From an uncultured Chlorobiaceae bacterium (GTDB lineage Bacteria; Bacteroidota; Chlorobiia; Chlorobiales; Chlorobiaceae), in NCBI GenBank assembly GCA_903824295.1, contig CAIJWE010000123.1, positions 1-41,936 of the forward strand: DNA of 41,936 nucleotides, read 5' to 3'. Both the position numbers and the translations under genes were made by a program. Below are positions 35,295-41,936 of this stretch, one piece after another; positions within the stretch are counted from its first letter, which is position 1, and every line of letters begins with the position of its first letter. The notes under the pieces were generated by a model that was not told the origin of the DNA, did no database searches, and saw only the letters and a list, made by a program, of their open reading frames with translations.

Positions 35295-36278
35295 ATGCGC
35301 ATTGTCTGGTCAATCGGTGACCCCCACGGCATCGGGCCGGAAATCATACTGAAAAGCTTCCTGAAACTTGATGGCTCCTGCCACTCCTTTCTTGTCGCCG
35401 GATCATACCGCGTGATGGAATACTACCGGGATGCACTTAACATCCCGGTAAAGCTGGAACTGGTCAAAAGCGCAACGGCTCCGTTCCGGCAAGGAGTTCT
35501 CCCTGTACTGAGCGTTGCGGAACCAACGAGCATCATGCCCGGCACCATATCGGCTGAGGCGGGCATGATCGCCCTGGAGTCGCTCCGTGCGGCGGCTGAA
35601 CTCTGCCGCGAAGGAGTGTGTGACGCCCTCGTCACCGCCCCGATCAACAAGGAGTCCATAGCACTGGCAGGCTCCAGCGAAAAGGGGCATACAGGATTTC
35701 TCGGCCGAATGTTCAACGTTCCCTCCCCCACCATGATGTTCTATGACCCGGTCACAGAACTCAAGGTTGCCCTTGCTACCATTCATGAACCCTTGGAGCG
35801 TGTTCCCGGCCTTATCCGAACAATGGATCTTGACGCTTTTTTCTCGGCAATGGCGACATCGCTTCAAAACGATTTTGCCATTGCCACACCCCGCATTGCC
35901 GTGCTCGGTCTCAATCCTCACGCTTCCGACGGCGGAGTAATGGGCTGCGAAGAGCAGGAGATTATTCGTCCCTGCATCGAAAGGTTGTCAGCCAACCTAA
36001 AGGTAGAAGGCCCATACCCGGCCGACGGCTTTTTCGGCGCAAAAATGTACCGTAACTATGATATTGTCGTAGCAATGTATCACGATCAGGGACTGCTCCC
36101 CTTCAAAGTGCTCGCCTTCGACACCGGAGTGAACGTCACCCTTGGCCTGCCGATTGTGCGAACATCGCCCGACCACGGCACCGGTTTTGCCATTGCCGGA
36201 AAAGGAGTCGCCTCCGAAAGAAGCTGCTATGAGGCAACCCAGCTTGCCATAACTATTGCCCAGAACAGAAAAAAATAG
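35295..36278 (+). CDS. pdxA: 4-hydroxythreonine-4-phosphate dehydrogenase PdxA
   Basis: The 327-residue protein starts IVWSIGDPHGIGPEI, the family signature, and carries the metal-binding histidines in KGHTGFLGRMF, MYHDQGLLPFK and SPDHGTGFAIAG. It oxidises 4-phosphohydroxythreonine in the DXP-dependent pyridoxal phosphate pathway. Length and motifs are complete. It is the second gene of a compact plus-strand set, with DUF4293 3 bp upstream and an FtsE-like ATPase 4 bp downstream. Confidence 0.97.
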   Translation: MRIVWSIGDPHGIGPEIILKSFLKLDGSCHSFLVAGSYRVMEYYRDALNIPVKLELVKSATAPFRQGVLPVLSVAEPTSIMPGTISAEAGMIALESLRAAAELCREGVCDALVTAPINKESIALAGSSEKGHTGFLGRMFNVPSPTMMFYDPVTELKVALATIHEPLERVPGLIRTMDLDAFFSAMATSLQNDFAIATPRIAVLGLNPHASDGGVMGCEEQEIIRPCIERLSANLKVEGPYPADGFFGAKMYRNYDIVVAMYHDQGLLPFKVLAFDTGVNVTLGLPIVRTSPDHGTGFAIAGKGVASERSCYEATQLAITIAQNRKK

Positions 36279-36282
36279 AACC

Positions 36283-36990
36283 ATGATCTCCTTCAGCAAC
36301 GTTGACCTTGAACTTGATAAAAAACCGGTTTTCAAAAACCTCAGCCTGACCATTGATTCCGGAGAGCTTGTCTATATTGTCGGCAAAAGCGGCAGCGGAA
36401 AAACAACGCTGCTCAAGTCGCTCTACATGGATGTGCGCCCGAAAAAGGGAGAGATACGCATTGCCGGATACAGTTCGCGCACCATTAAAAAGCGGCAAAT
36501 CCCCTACCTGCGCCGCAAGCTCGGGATTGTATTTCAGGATTTCCGACTGCTCGAAGACCGCAATGTGTACGACAATCTGGCCTTTGTACTGAAAGTTACC
36601 GGTACAAAGGATGCACTCATCGAGGCAAAGGTAATGCATGCGCTCGAAAGCGTCGGCCTCGAACATGCCGCAAAACTGATGCCTCTCTGCTTGTCGGGGG
36701 GAGAACAGCAGAGAATATCCATCGCCCGTGCACTGGTACGCGAGCCTCTCGTCATCCTTGCCGACGAACCAACCGGCAACCTCGACCCCGACACCTCGCT
36801 CGAAATCCTTGAATACCTGAAACGAATCCATCAGAAAGGAATCACCGTCATCATCGGCACCCACGACTACGAACTGGTGCGCCACTCACCCTTCCGAACT
36901 TTGCAAATCAAGGATTTGAATCTGGTGGAGAGCACCATGGAGCCATCGAGCACAGGATTCAGGCCGGCGACAAGCAACTGCCCCTCGTAA
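36283..36990 (+). CDS. FtsE-like ABC ATPase
   Basis: From the ATG at 36283 the protein is 235 residues. A TTG at 36256 would overlap pdxA and is not needed. Motifs are complete: Walker [12 protein letters not shown], the Q-loop stretch [21 protein letters not shown] that is distinctive of FtsE, signature [15 protein letters not shown], Walker [13 protein letters not shown] and the H-loop GTHDYELV. FtsE works with the membrane protein FtsX to drive cell-wall hydrolysis at division. No ftsX-like gene is adjacent in the window, so its partner must be encoded elsewhere. The C-terminus extends about 30 residues past the last motif with a serine- and proline-rich tail. A candidate terminator follows. 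Confidence 0.88.
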   Translation: MISFSNVDLELDKKPVFKNLSLTIDSGELVYIVGKSGSGKTTLLKSLYMDVRPKKGEIRIAGYSSRTIKKRQIPYLRRKLGIVFQDFRLLEDRNVYDNLAFVLKVTGTKDALIEAKVMHALESVGLEHAAKLMPLCLSGGEQQRISIARALVREPLVILADEPTGNLDPDTSLEILEYLKRIHQKGITVIIGTHDYELVRHSPFRTLQIKDLNLVESTMEPSSTGFRPATSNCPS

Positions 36991-37015
36991 TCCCTTTTGA
37001 TAAAATCAAATCCCG

Positions 37016-37043
37016 TAGGGGTATTCCTTGTGGATACCCTTTT
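37016..37043 (+). terminator. Candidate terminator after the ftsE-like gene
   Basis: A GGGTAT/ATACCC stem (37019-37024 and 37034-37039) with a 9-nt loop is followed by TTTT at 37040-37043. It starts 25 bp after the ftsE-like stop and lies at the convergent boundary with the DUF2442 gene, whose stop codon overlaps the T run. Confidence 0.5.
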
Positions 37044-37356
37044 ACCGATTGGCAGATTTCACAGGAGCAGCTCTCGACAATCCTGATTTCCCAATCGATT
37101 TTATTCGGGACACCTTAGTTGCACGGGCAGAGGGAAAATCATACTCAACACCATTCGTGTCATTTTCCCACCTGATGGTATGGACGACGTCCGATACTTC
37201 GAATTTCCTGACGGTGTTGTAATCTTTCAGTTTTTCAAACATAGCGCCCCAAAGGGCCTCTTTCAGATCAACCACCCCGCTTGCACCGTTGTTAAAGGTA
37301 ATCTGTATCCGATACTCTTCCATGTATTCAGCCTTGGTAACTTCTAACATAATCAT
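37042..37356 (-). CDS. DUF2442 family protein
   Basis: The 104-residue protein carries the DUF2442 pattern: an N-terminal VTKAEYMEEYRIQITF strand pair, GASGVVDLKEALWG, and a central VVHTIRWENDTN segment. A methionine two residues in (37350) is an equally good start, since family members commonly begin MLEVTKAEY. DUF2442 genes are often found next to DUF4160 genes, as here, and have been discussed as possible toxin-antitoxin-like pairs. No activity can be read from the sequence. The ATG directly abuts the stop of the DUF4160-like gene (TAAATG). Confidence 0.8.
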   Translation of the reverse strand: MIMLEVTKAEYMEEYRIQITFNNGASGVVDLKEALWGAMFEKLKDYNTVRKFEVSDVVHTIRWENDTNGVEYDFPSARATKVSRIKSIGKSGLSRAAPVKSANR

Positions 37357-37524
37357 TTACTCCAATGGCGGGATTTTATTTAAAGGTTCATGCCTTTCTG
37401 CCAAATTCCAGTCATCAAGAAGATTGTCTTTGTAAATCTCATACCATTCCATCAACGAGTGAAGGGCACGCTTTCTCCTTTTCTCTTTTCGTTTAAGACC
37501 AGCAAAAATTACATAGATTACCAT
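37357..37524 (-). CDS. Short DUF4160-like protein, N-terminally truncated
   Basis: This 55-residue gene opens at the ATG at 37524, preceded by a GAGAG ribosome-binding-like sequence. Its C-terminal two thirds match DUF4160 proteins: ALHSLMEWYEIYKDNLLDDW followed by a final LNKIPPLE. The usual N-terminal half, with its DHNPPHxH motif, is absent, and no trace of it shows in other frames upstream. It may therefore be a truncated and non-functional copy, or a small partner of the abutting DUF2442 gene. The stop and the next ATG are adjacent, indicating translational coupling. Confidence 0.6.
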   Translation of the reverse strand: MVIYVIFAGLKRKEKRRKRALHSLMEWYEIYKDNLLDDWNLAERHEPLNKIPPLE

Positions 37525-37710
37525 CTCTCGACTGTTAAAACAAAGTTACCTGTGACCTCTTGCACAGGGTTTGCTTTGTAATAAAACCGCCTTTCGAAGT
37601 ATAACAAACAATTTCAGGCCATCAAAACAGATGACTACGCACTATAACCCGGCATCAATGCTGCGAAGGTGCCTTCTTCTTGTCATGGCAAAGCCATAAC
37701 ATTAACCTCC

Positions 37711-38008
37711 CCCGATTCAAATATGCTTCCTCTTCGCCGACACCGGACTCGGCAAAAGCATCCTCGCCGTACAAATCGCCGACGCCATCACTCGCGGACA
37801 AGCCCTCCCCGGATTCAGAATGGAAGCCCAGGCCCAACCCGTCCTCTACCCCGACCTCGGAGCCCATGAAAAATGGCAAACCATAGCCTCCAGCCTTCCC
37901 AACGTCACCGTATCCACCATCCTCGAAAAACGAGCCACCCTGCCCGACCGAACCCAGGGCCTCGACCTCGCCGACGACCTCCTCGACGTACACTATCCGC
38001 CATTTTGA
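37711..38008 (+). pseudogene. Chimeric remnant: AAA ATPase Walker region joined to a primase-like tail
   Basis: A plus-strand frame open from about 37711 (after a TAA, with no good start) to the stop at 38008 joins two unlike parts. The first reads CFLFADTGLGKSILAVQIAD, a Walker A region of the AAA_25 (RepA-like) ATPases of Bacteroidota mobile elements, and continues ITRGQALPGFRMEAQAQ. From VLYPDLGAHEKW onward it instead resembles the C-terminal toprim-like part of mobile-element primase proteins (STILEKRATLPDRTQGLDLA). The ATPase Walker B region and the rest of the primase are missing. It looks like a deletion that fused two genes at a shared VLY motif. The junction and the second assignment are inference. 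Confidence 0.5.
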
Positions 38009-38233
38009 ACACAAAAACCGGTAATTCCTTTGCTGATCGTTTCTTATTCTCCTGTTTCAGCAATATCTTGATAAGCATGTAAACGGGAGCCACTGGCCCG
38101 ACTTGTTGAAGGATGAAGCAGAGCAGCAATCCCACGGGATCTAAGTTCTTATACATAGAAAAACTGTCTGCTTTTTCATGATTAGGCAGATCGGTCTGAA
38201 CGATATTAGCTCAACATAACTTGATAGGCCAAA

Positions 38234-39127
38234 ATGGCAAAACAAAAACAAGCCGAATTTTTGAAATGGATGGGCCCATGTCTTGATGCGTTGCGAAAAC
38301 TTGGTGGCTCTGGAACCCCCCATGAGGTTTCAGACTCTATTGCTGATGAATTTAACCTTCCCGACGAAAAGAGGGAAGAGTTGACGTCGTCAGGTATTCC
38401 AAGATTCCACAACCAAATATGTTGGGCTCGTCAGTACCTCGTCTGGGAGGGATACATCGAAAGTTCAAAACGGGGTATCTGGAAGCTTAGTTTGACTGGT
38501 GCAAAAAAACATATCACTGCCGAAGATGCAAGGATGTTATTTCTAAAATGGGTCGATATCTTCTCCAAAAAACGGAAAGAAAAAAAACAACAAAACATTC
38601 CAGACTCTGCGCCTCCTGAAATTGAAGAAGTATTCGACGAAACGACTCAGAGATATAGCAATTATAAAGAGGATCTTATTTCTATATTACGATCATTAAC
38701 ACCAAGAGGGTTTGAGGAATTATGTCTTCTGCTGTTGCGCGAAAACGGCATTGAAAATCTTAAATTGACAAAGCAAGGGCGTGACGGAGGAATAGACGGT
38801 ATCGGAACCTTGCGAATTAATCCAGTCGTGAGTTTTAAGGTTCTTTTTCAGTGCAAGCGCTACAATGATAAAAACTCCATTAAACGGGAACAAATAGGGG
38901 ATTTTAGAAATGCAATGATGGGCCGGGCAGAAAAGGGTATTTTTATAACAACGGGATATTTTAGTGCCGATTCTGAAAGAGAAGCTTCCCGAGAGGGTGC
39001 GACTCAAATTGAACTTGTAGATTGTGATAAACTGATAGAAATGTTTGAAAATTCAGAACTTGGCCTGAAGCAGATAATAACTTATGAAGTTGATCGTCAG
39101 TTTTTTGAGAAATACATAAAGAGCTAA
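38234..39127 (+). CDS. Mrr-type restriction endonuclease
   Basis: The 297-residue protein has an N-terminal Mrr_N winged-helix domain (about residues 10-95: PHEVSDSIADEFNLP, IPRFHNQICWARQYLVWEGYI) and a C-terminal Mrr_cat domain. The PD-(D/E)xK nuclease residues are visible: E161/E162 in FEELC, D184 and D188 in GRDGGIDGIG, and the Q206-C-K208 motif in FQCKRY. Mrr cuts modified or foreign DNA and has no partner methyltransferase. The domain is complete, so the gene appears functional, unlike the fragments on either side. A 225-bp stretch without a gene precedes it. Confidence 0.92.
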   Translation: MAKQKQAEFLKWMGPCLDALRKLGGSGTPHEVSDSIADEFNLPDEKREELTSSGIPRFHNQICWARQYLVWEGYIESSKRGIWKLSLTGAKKHITAEDARMLFLKWVDIFSKKRKEKKQQNIPDSAPPEIEEVFDETTQRYSNYKEDLISILRSLTPRGFEELCLLLLRENGIENLKLTKQGRDGGIDGIGTLRINPVVSFKVLFQCKRYNDKNSIKREQIGDFRNAMMGRAEKGIFITTGYFSADSEREASREGATQIELVDCDKLIEMFENSELGLKQIITYEVDRQFFEKYIKS

Positions 39128-39239
39128 CAACCGCATCAACTCGGACTAGCAATTTCGCCACGATCCATTGCCAGGTTTTTATGTGTAGTGTTCTTGCAGA
39201 TTCTTTGAATTTGTCGCCTACACTGAAATCCCCCCCCCT

Positions 39240-39476
39240 CTCACACTCCGCGTCCAGAACGAACACCACCACCCCCAGCACATCATCCCGCGCCAACTGC
39301 CGGTCAATCTTTCGCTGCAACGTCGGCGACCCAATCTTCGCCGTCACCTCCTTCGCTCGCACCAGAAAATCCAGATCAGCCCGCAGGTCACACAACTCAA
39401 ACCGCTGCGGATAGGTCACTACCACATTCGCCGCATCATAATCCACCCCCTCCCACCGGCAAAAAATCCTGACCAT
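39240..39476 (-). other. Coding-like fragment on the minus strand, unrecognised
   Basis: One minus-strand frame across this stretch is open and protein-like: VVVTYPQRFELCDLRADLDF, then AKEVTAKIGSPTLQRKIDRQ and LARDDVLG. It recalls the C-terminal part of phage or mobile-element structural proteins, but I cannot name the family. The frame is open on both sides without a natural start or end, and it overlaps the mrr gene end and the radC-like remnant. A C9 run at 39230-39238 sits at its border. It may be one more gene fragment of the decayed element. Confidence 0.3.
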
Positions 39477-39783
39477 GTGCAACATCGTAGCTCTACACTC
39501 CCGCTCTGCACCGCCGAAGCCGCCACCGTCACCATACCCCGCTTCGGCATCCGCCTCGTCCGCGAATCTCAAATCATCTACACCAAAAACATCACCGGAG
39601 CCGAAATGGTCGTAGACCTCTGCCGCACCATCGGCCTCCAGGAACGCGCCAGCGAAGAACTTCACGTCTCTTCTACCTCAACACCAAAAACGATGTCATC
39701 GACATGGAACTCTCGTCAGCAAAGGCACCCTCAACACCTCACTCGTCCACCCCCGCAACAGCAGCATGAAGTTTCTTTTGTGA
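39477..39783 (+). pseudogene. RadC-like (JAB/MPN) pseudogene with two 2-bp insertions
   Basis: The frame from the ATG at 39477 reads as a mobile-element RadC-like protein (VTIPRFGIRLVRESQIIYT, GAEMVVDLCRTI, LQERASEELHV), then loses the family. Adding the two following frames restores it: FYLNTKNDVIDMEL in one, then LVSKGTLNTSLVHPR in the next, each step costing a 2-nt insertion. Both insertions look like duplications of TC (near 39667-39670 and 39711-39714). The conserved JAB metal motif that should follow LVHPR is missing, replaced by a short tail and a stop at 39781-39783. It is non-functional and probably belonged to the same element as the AAA/primase remnant. Confidence 0.65.
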
Positions 39784-39863
39784 GGGACAATTCAAAAATC
39801 CGCAGTTTAGGCGGATCAATCTAATTATAGTTCGGCCCCATAGAAGATCGCCCAGTGGTTCGT

Positions 39864-39892
39864 TTGACAATCTCATTAATTGTAGCTACATT
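39864..39892 (+). promoter_or_regulatory. Promoter and operator candidate of the brnTA operon
   Basis: A perfect TTGACA (39864-39869), a 17-bp spacer and TACATT (39887-39892) form a near-consensus promoter. The predicted transcription start falls on or next to the brnT ATG at 39899, so the mRNA would be leaderless; no Shine-Dalgarno sequence precedes the ATG. A perfect 10-bp palindrome (TGTAGCTACA, 39881-39890) covers the spacer end and the -10, with partly symmetric flanks, as expected of an autoregulatory operator for BrnA. Confidence 0.6.
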
Positions 39893-39898
39893 AAACTT

Positions 39899-40168
39899 AT
39901 GAGAGTCGAGTTCGATCCCGCCAAGGACGCAGCAAACCAAGCGAAGCACGGTGTGTCTCTGGCTATGGCGGGCGACCTCAACTGGGAAGCTGCACTGGTG
40001 TGGGTTGATGAACGGTTTGAGTACGGCGAGTCGCGAATGATTGCGCTCGCTCCGCAAACCGAAATCCTGTATTGCGTGGCATTTGTAGACCGAGGCGAAG
40101 TGCGAAGGGTCATCAGCCTGCGCCGCGCCAATCGTCGCGAGGTGAAACACTATGTCGAAAATCTCTAA
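39899..40168 (+). CDS. brnT: BrnT-type toxin
   Basis: The 89-residue protein matches BrnT, a RelE-fold ribonuclease toxin: the N-terminal EFDPAKDAANQAKHGVS motif, a central strand (ALVWVDERFEYGESR), and the C-terminal VRRVISLRRANRREVKHY segment that carries the catalytic-type arginines and the tyrosine. It would cut mRNA when free of its antitoxin. It overlaps brnA by 17 bp, giving coupled production of both. Codon and base use here are more GC-rich than in the flanking fragments, consistent with transfer. Confidence 0.92.
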   Translation: MRVEFDPAKDAANQAKHGVSLAMAGDLNWEAALVWVDERFEYGESRMIALAPQTEILYCVAFVDRGEVRRVISLRRANRREVKHYVENL

Positions 40169-40451
40169 GCGTTCAACTATCCTCATGCCCACTGCGGAAG
40201 AGGACAAGATCATTACTGCGGCAGCTAAAAGTGATCCTGACGCGCAGCCACTCACGCCAAAGCAACTGAAGTCGATGGTGCCAATCAGTGCCCTGCGTGG
40301 TCGTCCCAAGTCTGAAAACAAGAAGCTGCTTGTATCGGTGCGTTATAGCCCTGAGGTCATCGCCTATTTCAAGTCAACCGGTGAAGGTTGGCAATCGCGA
40401 ATGGATGGTGTGCTTCGTAAGTACGTAACGCGCCATTCCCGTAGCGAGTGA
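40152..40451 (+). CDS. brnA: BrnA-type antitoxin
   Basis: The 99-residue protein has a flexible N-terminal part with MPTAEEDKIITAAAKSDPDA and a C-terminal ribbon-helix-helix-like domain (KKLLVSVRYSPEVIAYFK, then TGEGWQSRMDGVLRKYV), the pattern of BrnA antitoxins. It should neutralise BrnT and repress the operon by binding the palindrome at the promoter. The gene order toxin-then-antitoxin and the 17-bp overlap are the norm for this family. Confidence 0.92.
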   Translation: MSKISKRSTILMPTAEEDKIITAAAKSDPDAQPLTPKQLKSMVPISALRGRPKSENKKLLVSVRYSPEVIAYFKSTGEGWQSRMDGVLRKYVTRHSRSE

Positions 40452-40927
40452 AATGTGACCTGACGCTGCCCGATAAGGCCGAGTAGCGCCGGTTACCTTG
40501 GTCGTTAAACCCCACCTCTCATTCTCTGTTCGTTACCTTTCTATAGTTGTTTCTATCTTACCGTTTAGATGCATTTAAACAAACTCCTCGGCACCATCAA
40601 AAAAAGAGTACTCTGATGCGTCATGCTGCACAAAAACGCACGATTCGCCACAGTCAGTCGGATCCGGTTACTATATCGAAGAACGATCAGGCAGACTATG
40701 GAGTCCATCATGGTTCCGATGTGTCCGTGCAGGTTCGTGTATGGTGTTTTTGATAGTTCTTCTTTCGCGTAAAGACAGGAAACGTTCTGCCAGAAAAGAT
40801 CTCTCCCTTCGGTCGAGATGACAAAAAAAGGCAATCCAAAGAAAACCGATGAAAAAGCTTTAACTTCACCCCCAAAACAAGCCCGCTTCAGGCGGCGCTT
40901 TTTCCACCAGAAATCAATCGTGCACTT
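40452..40927. other. 476-bp stretch without a gene; carries a dispersed-repeat-like segment
   Basis: I see no gene that I can support between brnA and jetA. A segment near 40797-40830 (CTCTCCCTTCGGTCGAGATG) is of a type I recall as dispersed in Chlorobiota/Bacteroidota genomes, read on the minus strand as ISTEGRDLF. It occurs once in this window. A short plus frame starting at 40818 ends after 43 codons and is in the wrong frame for jetA. Confidence 0.3.
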
Positions 40928-41936
40928 TTGGCTCTCGACTACTCCACCCTGAACCTGCTCCGTCAGAACCATCCTGCATGGCGACTCTTGTGCGCCCAGC
41001 ACGCGCCGCTCGTGGCCGGGTTTCTGCACCGGGTCTTTATTGTGCCCAATGTGCGAATTCTCTCGCAGGCCGATCTGGTTGAGTCGCTGGAGGATGAGCT
41101 TTTTTCCCTGCGCCAGCAGCTCGGTGCCGACCAGTTTCCCGGTACGGCGCAAAACTACCTGAATGATTGGGCCGATAACGACAAGGGGTGGCTCCGCAAA
41201 TTCTATCCGGACGGGACGGATGAGCCCCACTTTGACCTGACCGCTTCAACCGAAAAGGCGCTGGCCTGGCTGGAGGGGTTGGCCGAGCGTGCTTTTGTGG
41301 GCACGGAGTCGCGACTGCTCACCCTCTTTGAACTGTTGCGTCAGATGAGCATGGGAAGCCAGGCCGATCCTGAAGTACGGATTGCGGAGCTGCAAAAGCG
41401 GCGTGACGATATTGATGCCGAAATTGCCCGAATCCGCGACGGAGAGATATCGCTGCTTGATGATACCGGCCTGAAGGATCGCTTTCAGCAGTTTCTGCAA
41501 TTGGCCCGTGAGTTGCTGACCGATTTTCGTGAGGTGGAGCATAACTTTCGCACCCTCGACCGCCGCGTGCGTGAGCGCATCGCTCTCTGGGAGGGGGCCA
41601 AGGGGGCGCTGCTGGAGCAGATCATGGGTGAGCGTGATGCCATTGCCGATTCCGATCAGGGCAAAAGCTTCCGCGCTTTCTGGGATTTTCTCATGTCGCA
41701 GTCACGCCAGGAGGAGCTGAGCCTGCTGCTCGAAGAGGTGCTCGCCTTGCCGCCGATTGTTTCGATGCACCCCGACAGCCGTCTGCGGCGCGTTCACTAC
41801 GATTGGCTGGAGGCTGGGGAGCATACCCAGCGCACGGTGGCTCGCCTTTCCGAGCAGTTGCGCCGTTTTCTTGATGACAAGGCGTGGCTTGAGAATCGGC
41901 GCATCATGGATATCCTGCACGGAATCGAAAGCCAGG
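40928..41936 (+). CDS. jetA: Wadjet anti-plasmid system protein JetA (DUF3375), 5' part
   Basis: The frame is open from 40853 to the window edge without a stop, so it is absent from complete-frame lists. The product opens LALDYSTLNLLRQNHPAWRL, the typical DUF3375 start, then FLHRVFIVPNVRIL, and coiled-coil-rich sequence (IAELQKRRDDIDAEIARI). No ATG lies in frame near the start; the TTG at 40928 gives the family-like N-terminus and is my choice. JetA is the kleisin-like subunit of the type I Wadjet complex, which extrudes and cleaves small circular DNA. JetB, JetC and JetD would follow beyond the window. Only about 336 residues are visible. Confidence 0.85.
   Translation, partial: MALDYSTLNLLRQNHPAWRLLCAQHAPLVAGFLHRVFIVPNVRILSQADLVESLEDELFSLRQQLGADQFPGTAQNYLNDWADNDKGWLRKFYPDGTDEPHFDLTASTEKALAWLEGLAERAFVGTESRLLTLFELLRQMSMGSQADPEVRIAELQKRRDDIDAEIARIRDGEISLLDDTGLKDRFQQFLQLARELLTDFREVEHNFRTLDRRVRERIALWEGAKGALLEQIMGERDAIADSDQGKSFRAFWDFLMSQSRQEELSLLLEEVLALPPIVSMHPDSRLRRVHYDWLEAGEHTQRTVARLSEQLRRFLDDKAWLENRRIMDILHGIESQ

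Noticed and set aside
38961-39665. Minus-strand frame of 234 codons treated as one gene
   Set aside because: Both ends are antisense to mrr and to the radC-like remnant; only the middle looks protein-like, so I list that part alone as an unrecognised fragment.
40565-41230. Minus-strand frame of 221 codons across the spacer and the start of jetA
   Set aside because: Its first part is antisense to the DUF3375 protein and the rest covers a repeat-like spacer; no recognisable product.
1-41936. tRNA, rRNA, CRISPR arrays, complete insertion sequences
   Set aside because: No T-loop-like sequence, regular repeat-spacer array or intact transposase gene was found by reading.

Overview
The window looks like chromosomal DNA of a green sulfur bacterium (Chlorobiaceae) or a close relative. 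The grounds are a PucC/LhaA-type MFS protein of the kind tied to (bacterio)chlorophyll proteins, together with HisF, HtpX, PdxA, a DUF4293 membrane protein and RecD2 of a style I associate with that group. This is inference from protein resemblance; no rRNA gene or other definitive marker is present, and I saw no tRNA or CRISPR.

Region 1 (about 1-22400, all minus strand, read from high to low coordinates) is a cell-surface polysaccharide locus. It runs: GT4, a decayed stretch, GT2, serine-acetyltransferase-like enzyme, Wza-type outer-membrane exporter, PglK/MsbA-type ABC flippase, Wzz-type co-polymerase fused to a degenerate BY-kinase-like domain, a second acetyltransferase, Wzy/O-antigen-ligase-like protein, VanZ-like protein and a secreted ten-repeat WG protein ending on a strong intrinsic terminator. 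A second block follows: GT2, GT4, GT2, GT4, GT, GT25, an acyltransferase-3/SGNH O-acyltransferase and an unassigned glycosyltransferase-like protein. Many neighbours overlap by 4 bp. No Wzx flippase and no initiating phosphoglycosyl transferase is visible, so the ABC protein probably flips lipid-linked repeats and the initiating enzyme lies elsewhere.

Region 2 (about 20540-23070) is patchy. An intact GT4 gene sits between two stretches without intact genes. One of these carries the 3' half of an RsbW-like HATPase gene, which suggests insertion and decay at this edge of the locus.

Region 3 (about 23100-37050) is housekeeping-like: hisF; a polyphosphate kinase 2; a DUF4405 membrane protein with an OmpR-type response regulator and a histidine kinase, preceded by three phased TTAAG half-sites; a minus-strand series htpX, M24 peptidase, recD2, pucC-like and radical SAM; and a plus-strand series DUF4293, pdxA, ftsE-like.

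Region 4 (about 37040-41936) is an accessory and defence region. It holds a truncated DUF4160 gene with DUF2442, a chimeric remnant of mobile-element AAA ATPase and primase-like genes, an intact Mrr-type restriction endonuclease, a radC-like pseudogene with two 2-bp insertions, a BrnT/BrnA toxin-antitoxin pair with an apparently leaderless promoter and a palindromic operator candidate, and the 5' part of jetA (DUF3375), the first gene of a Wadjet anti-plasmid system that must continue past the right edge.
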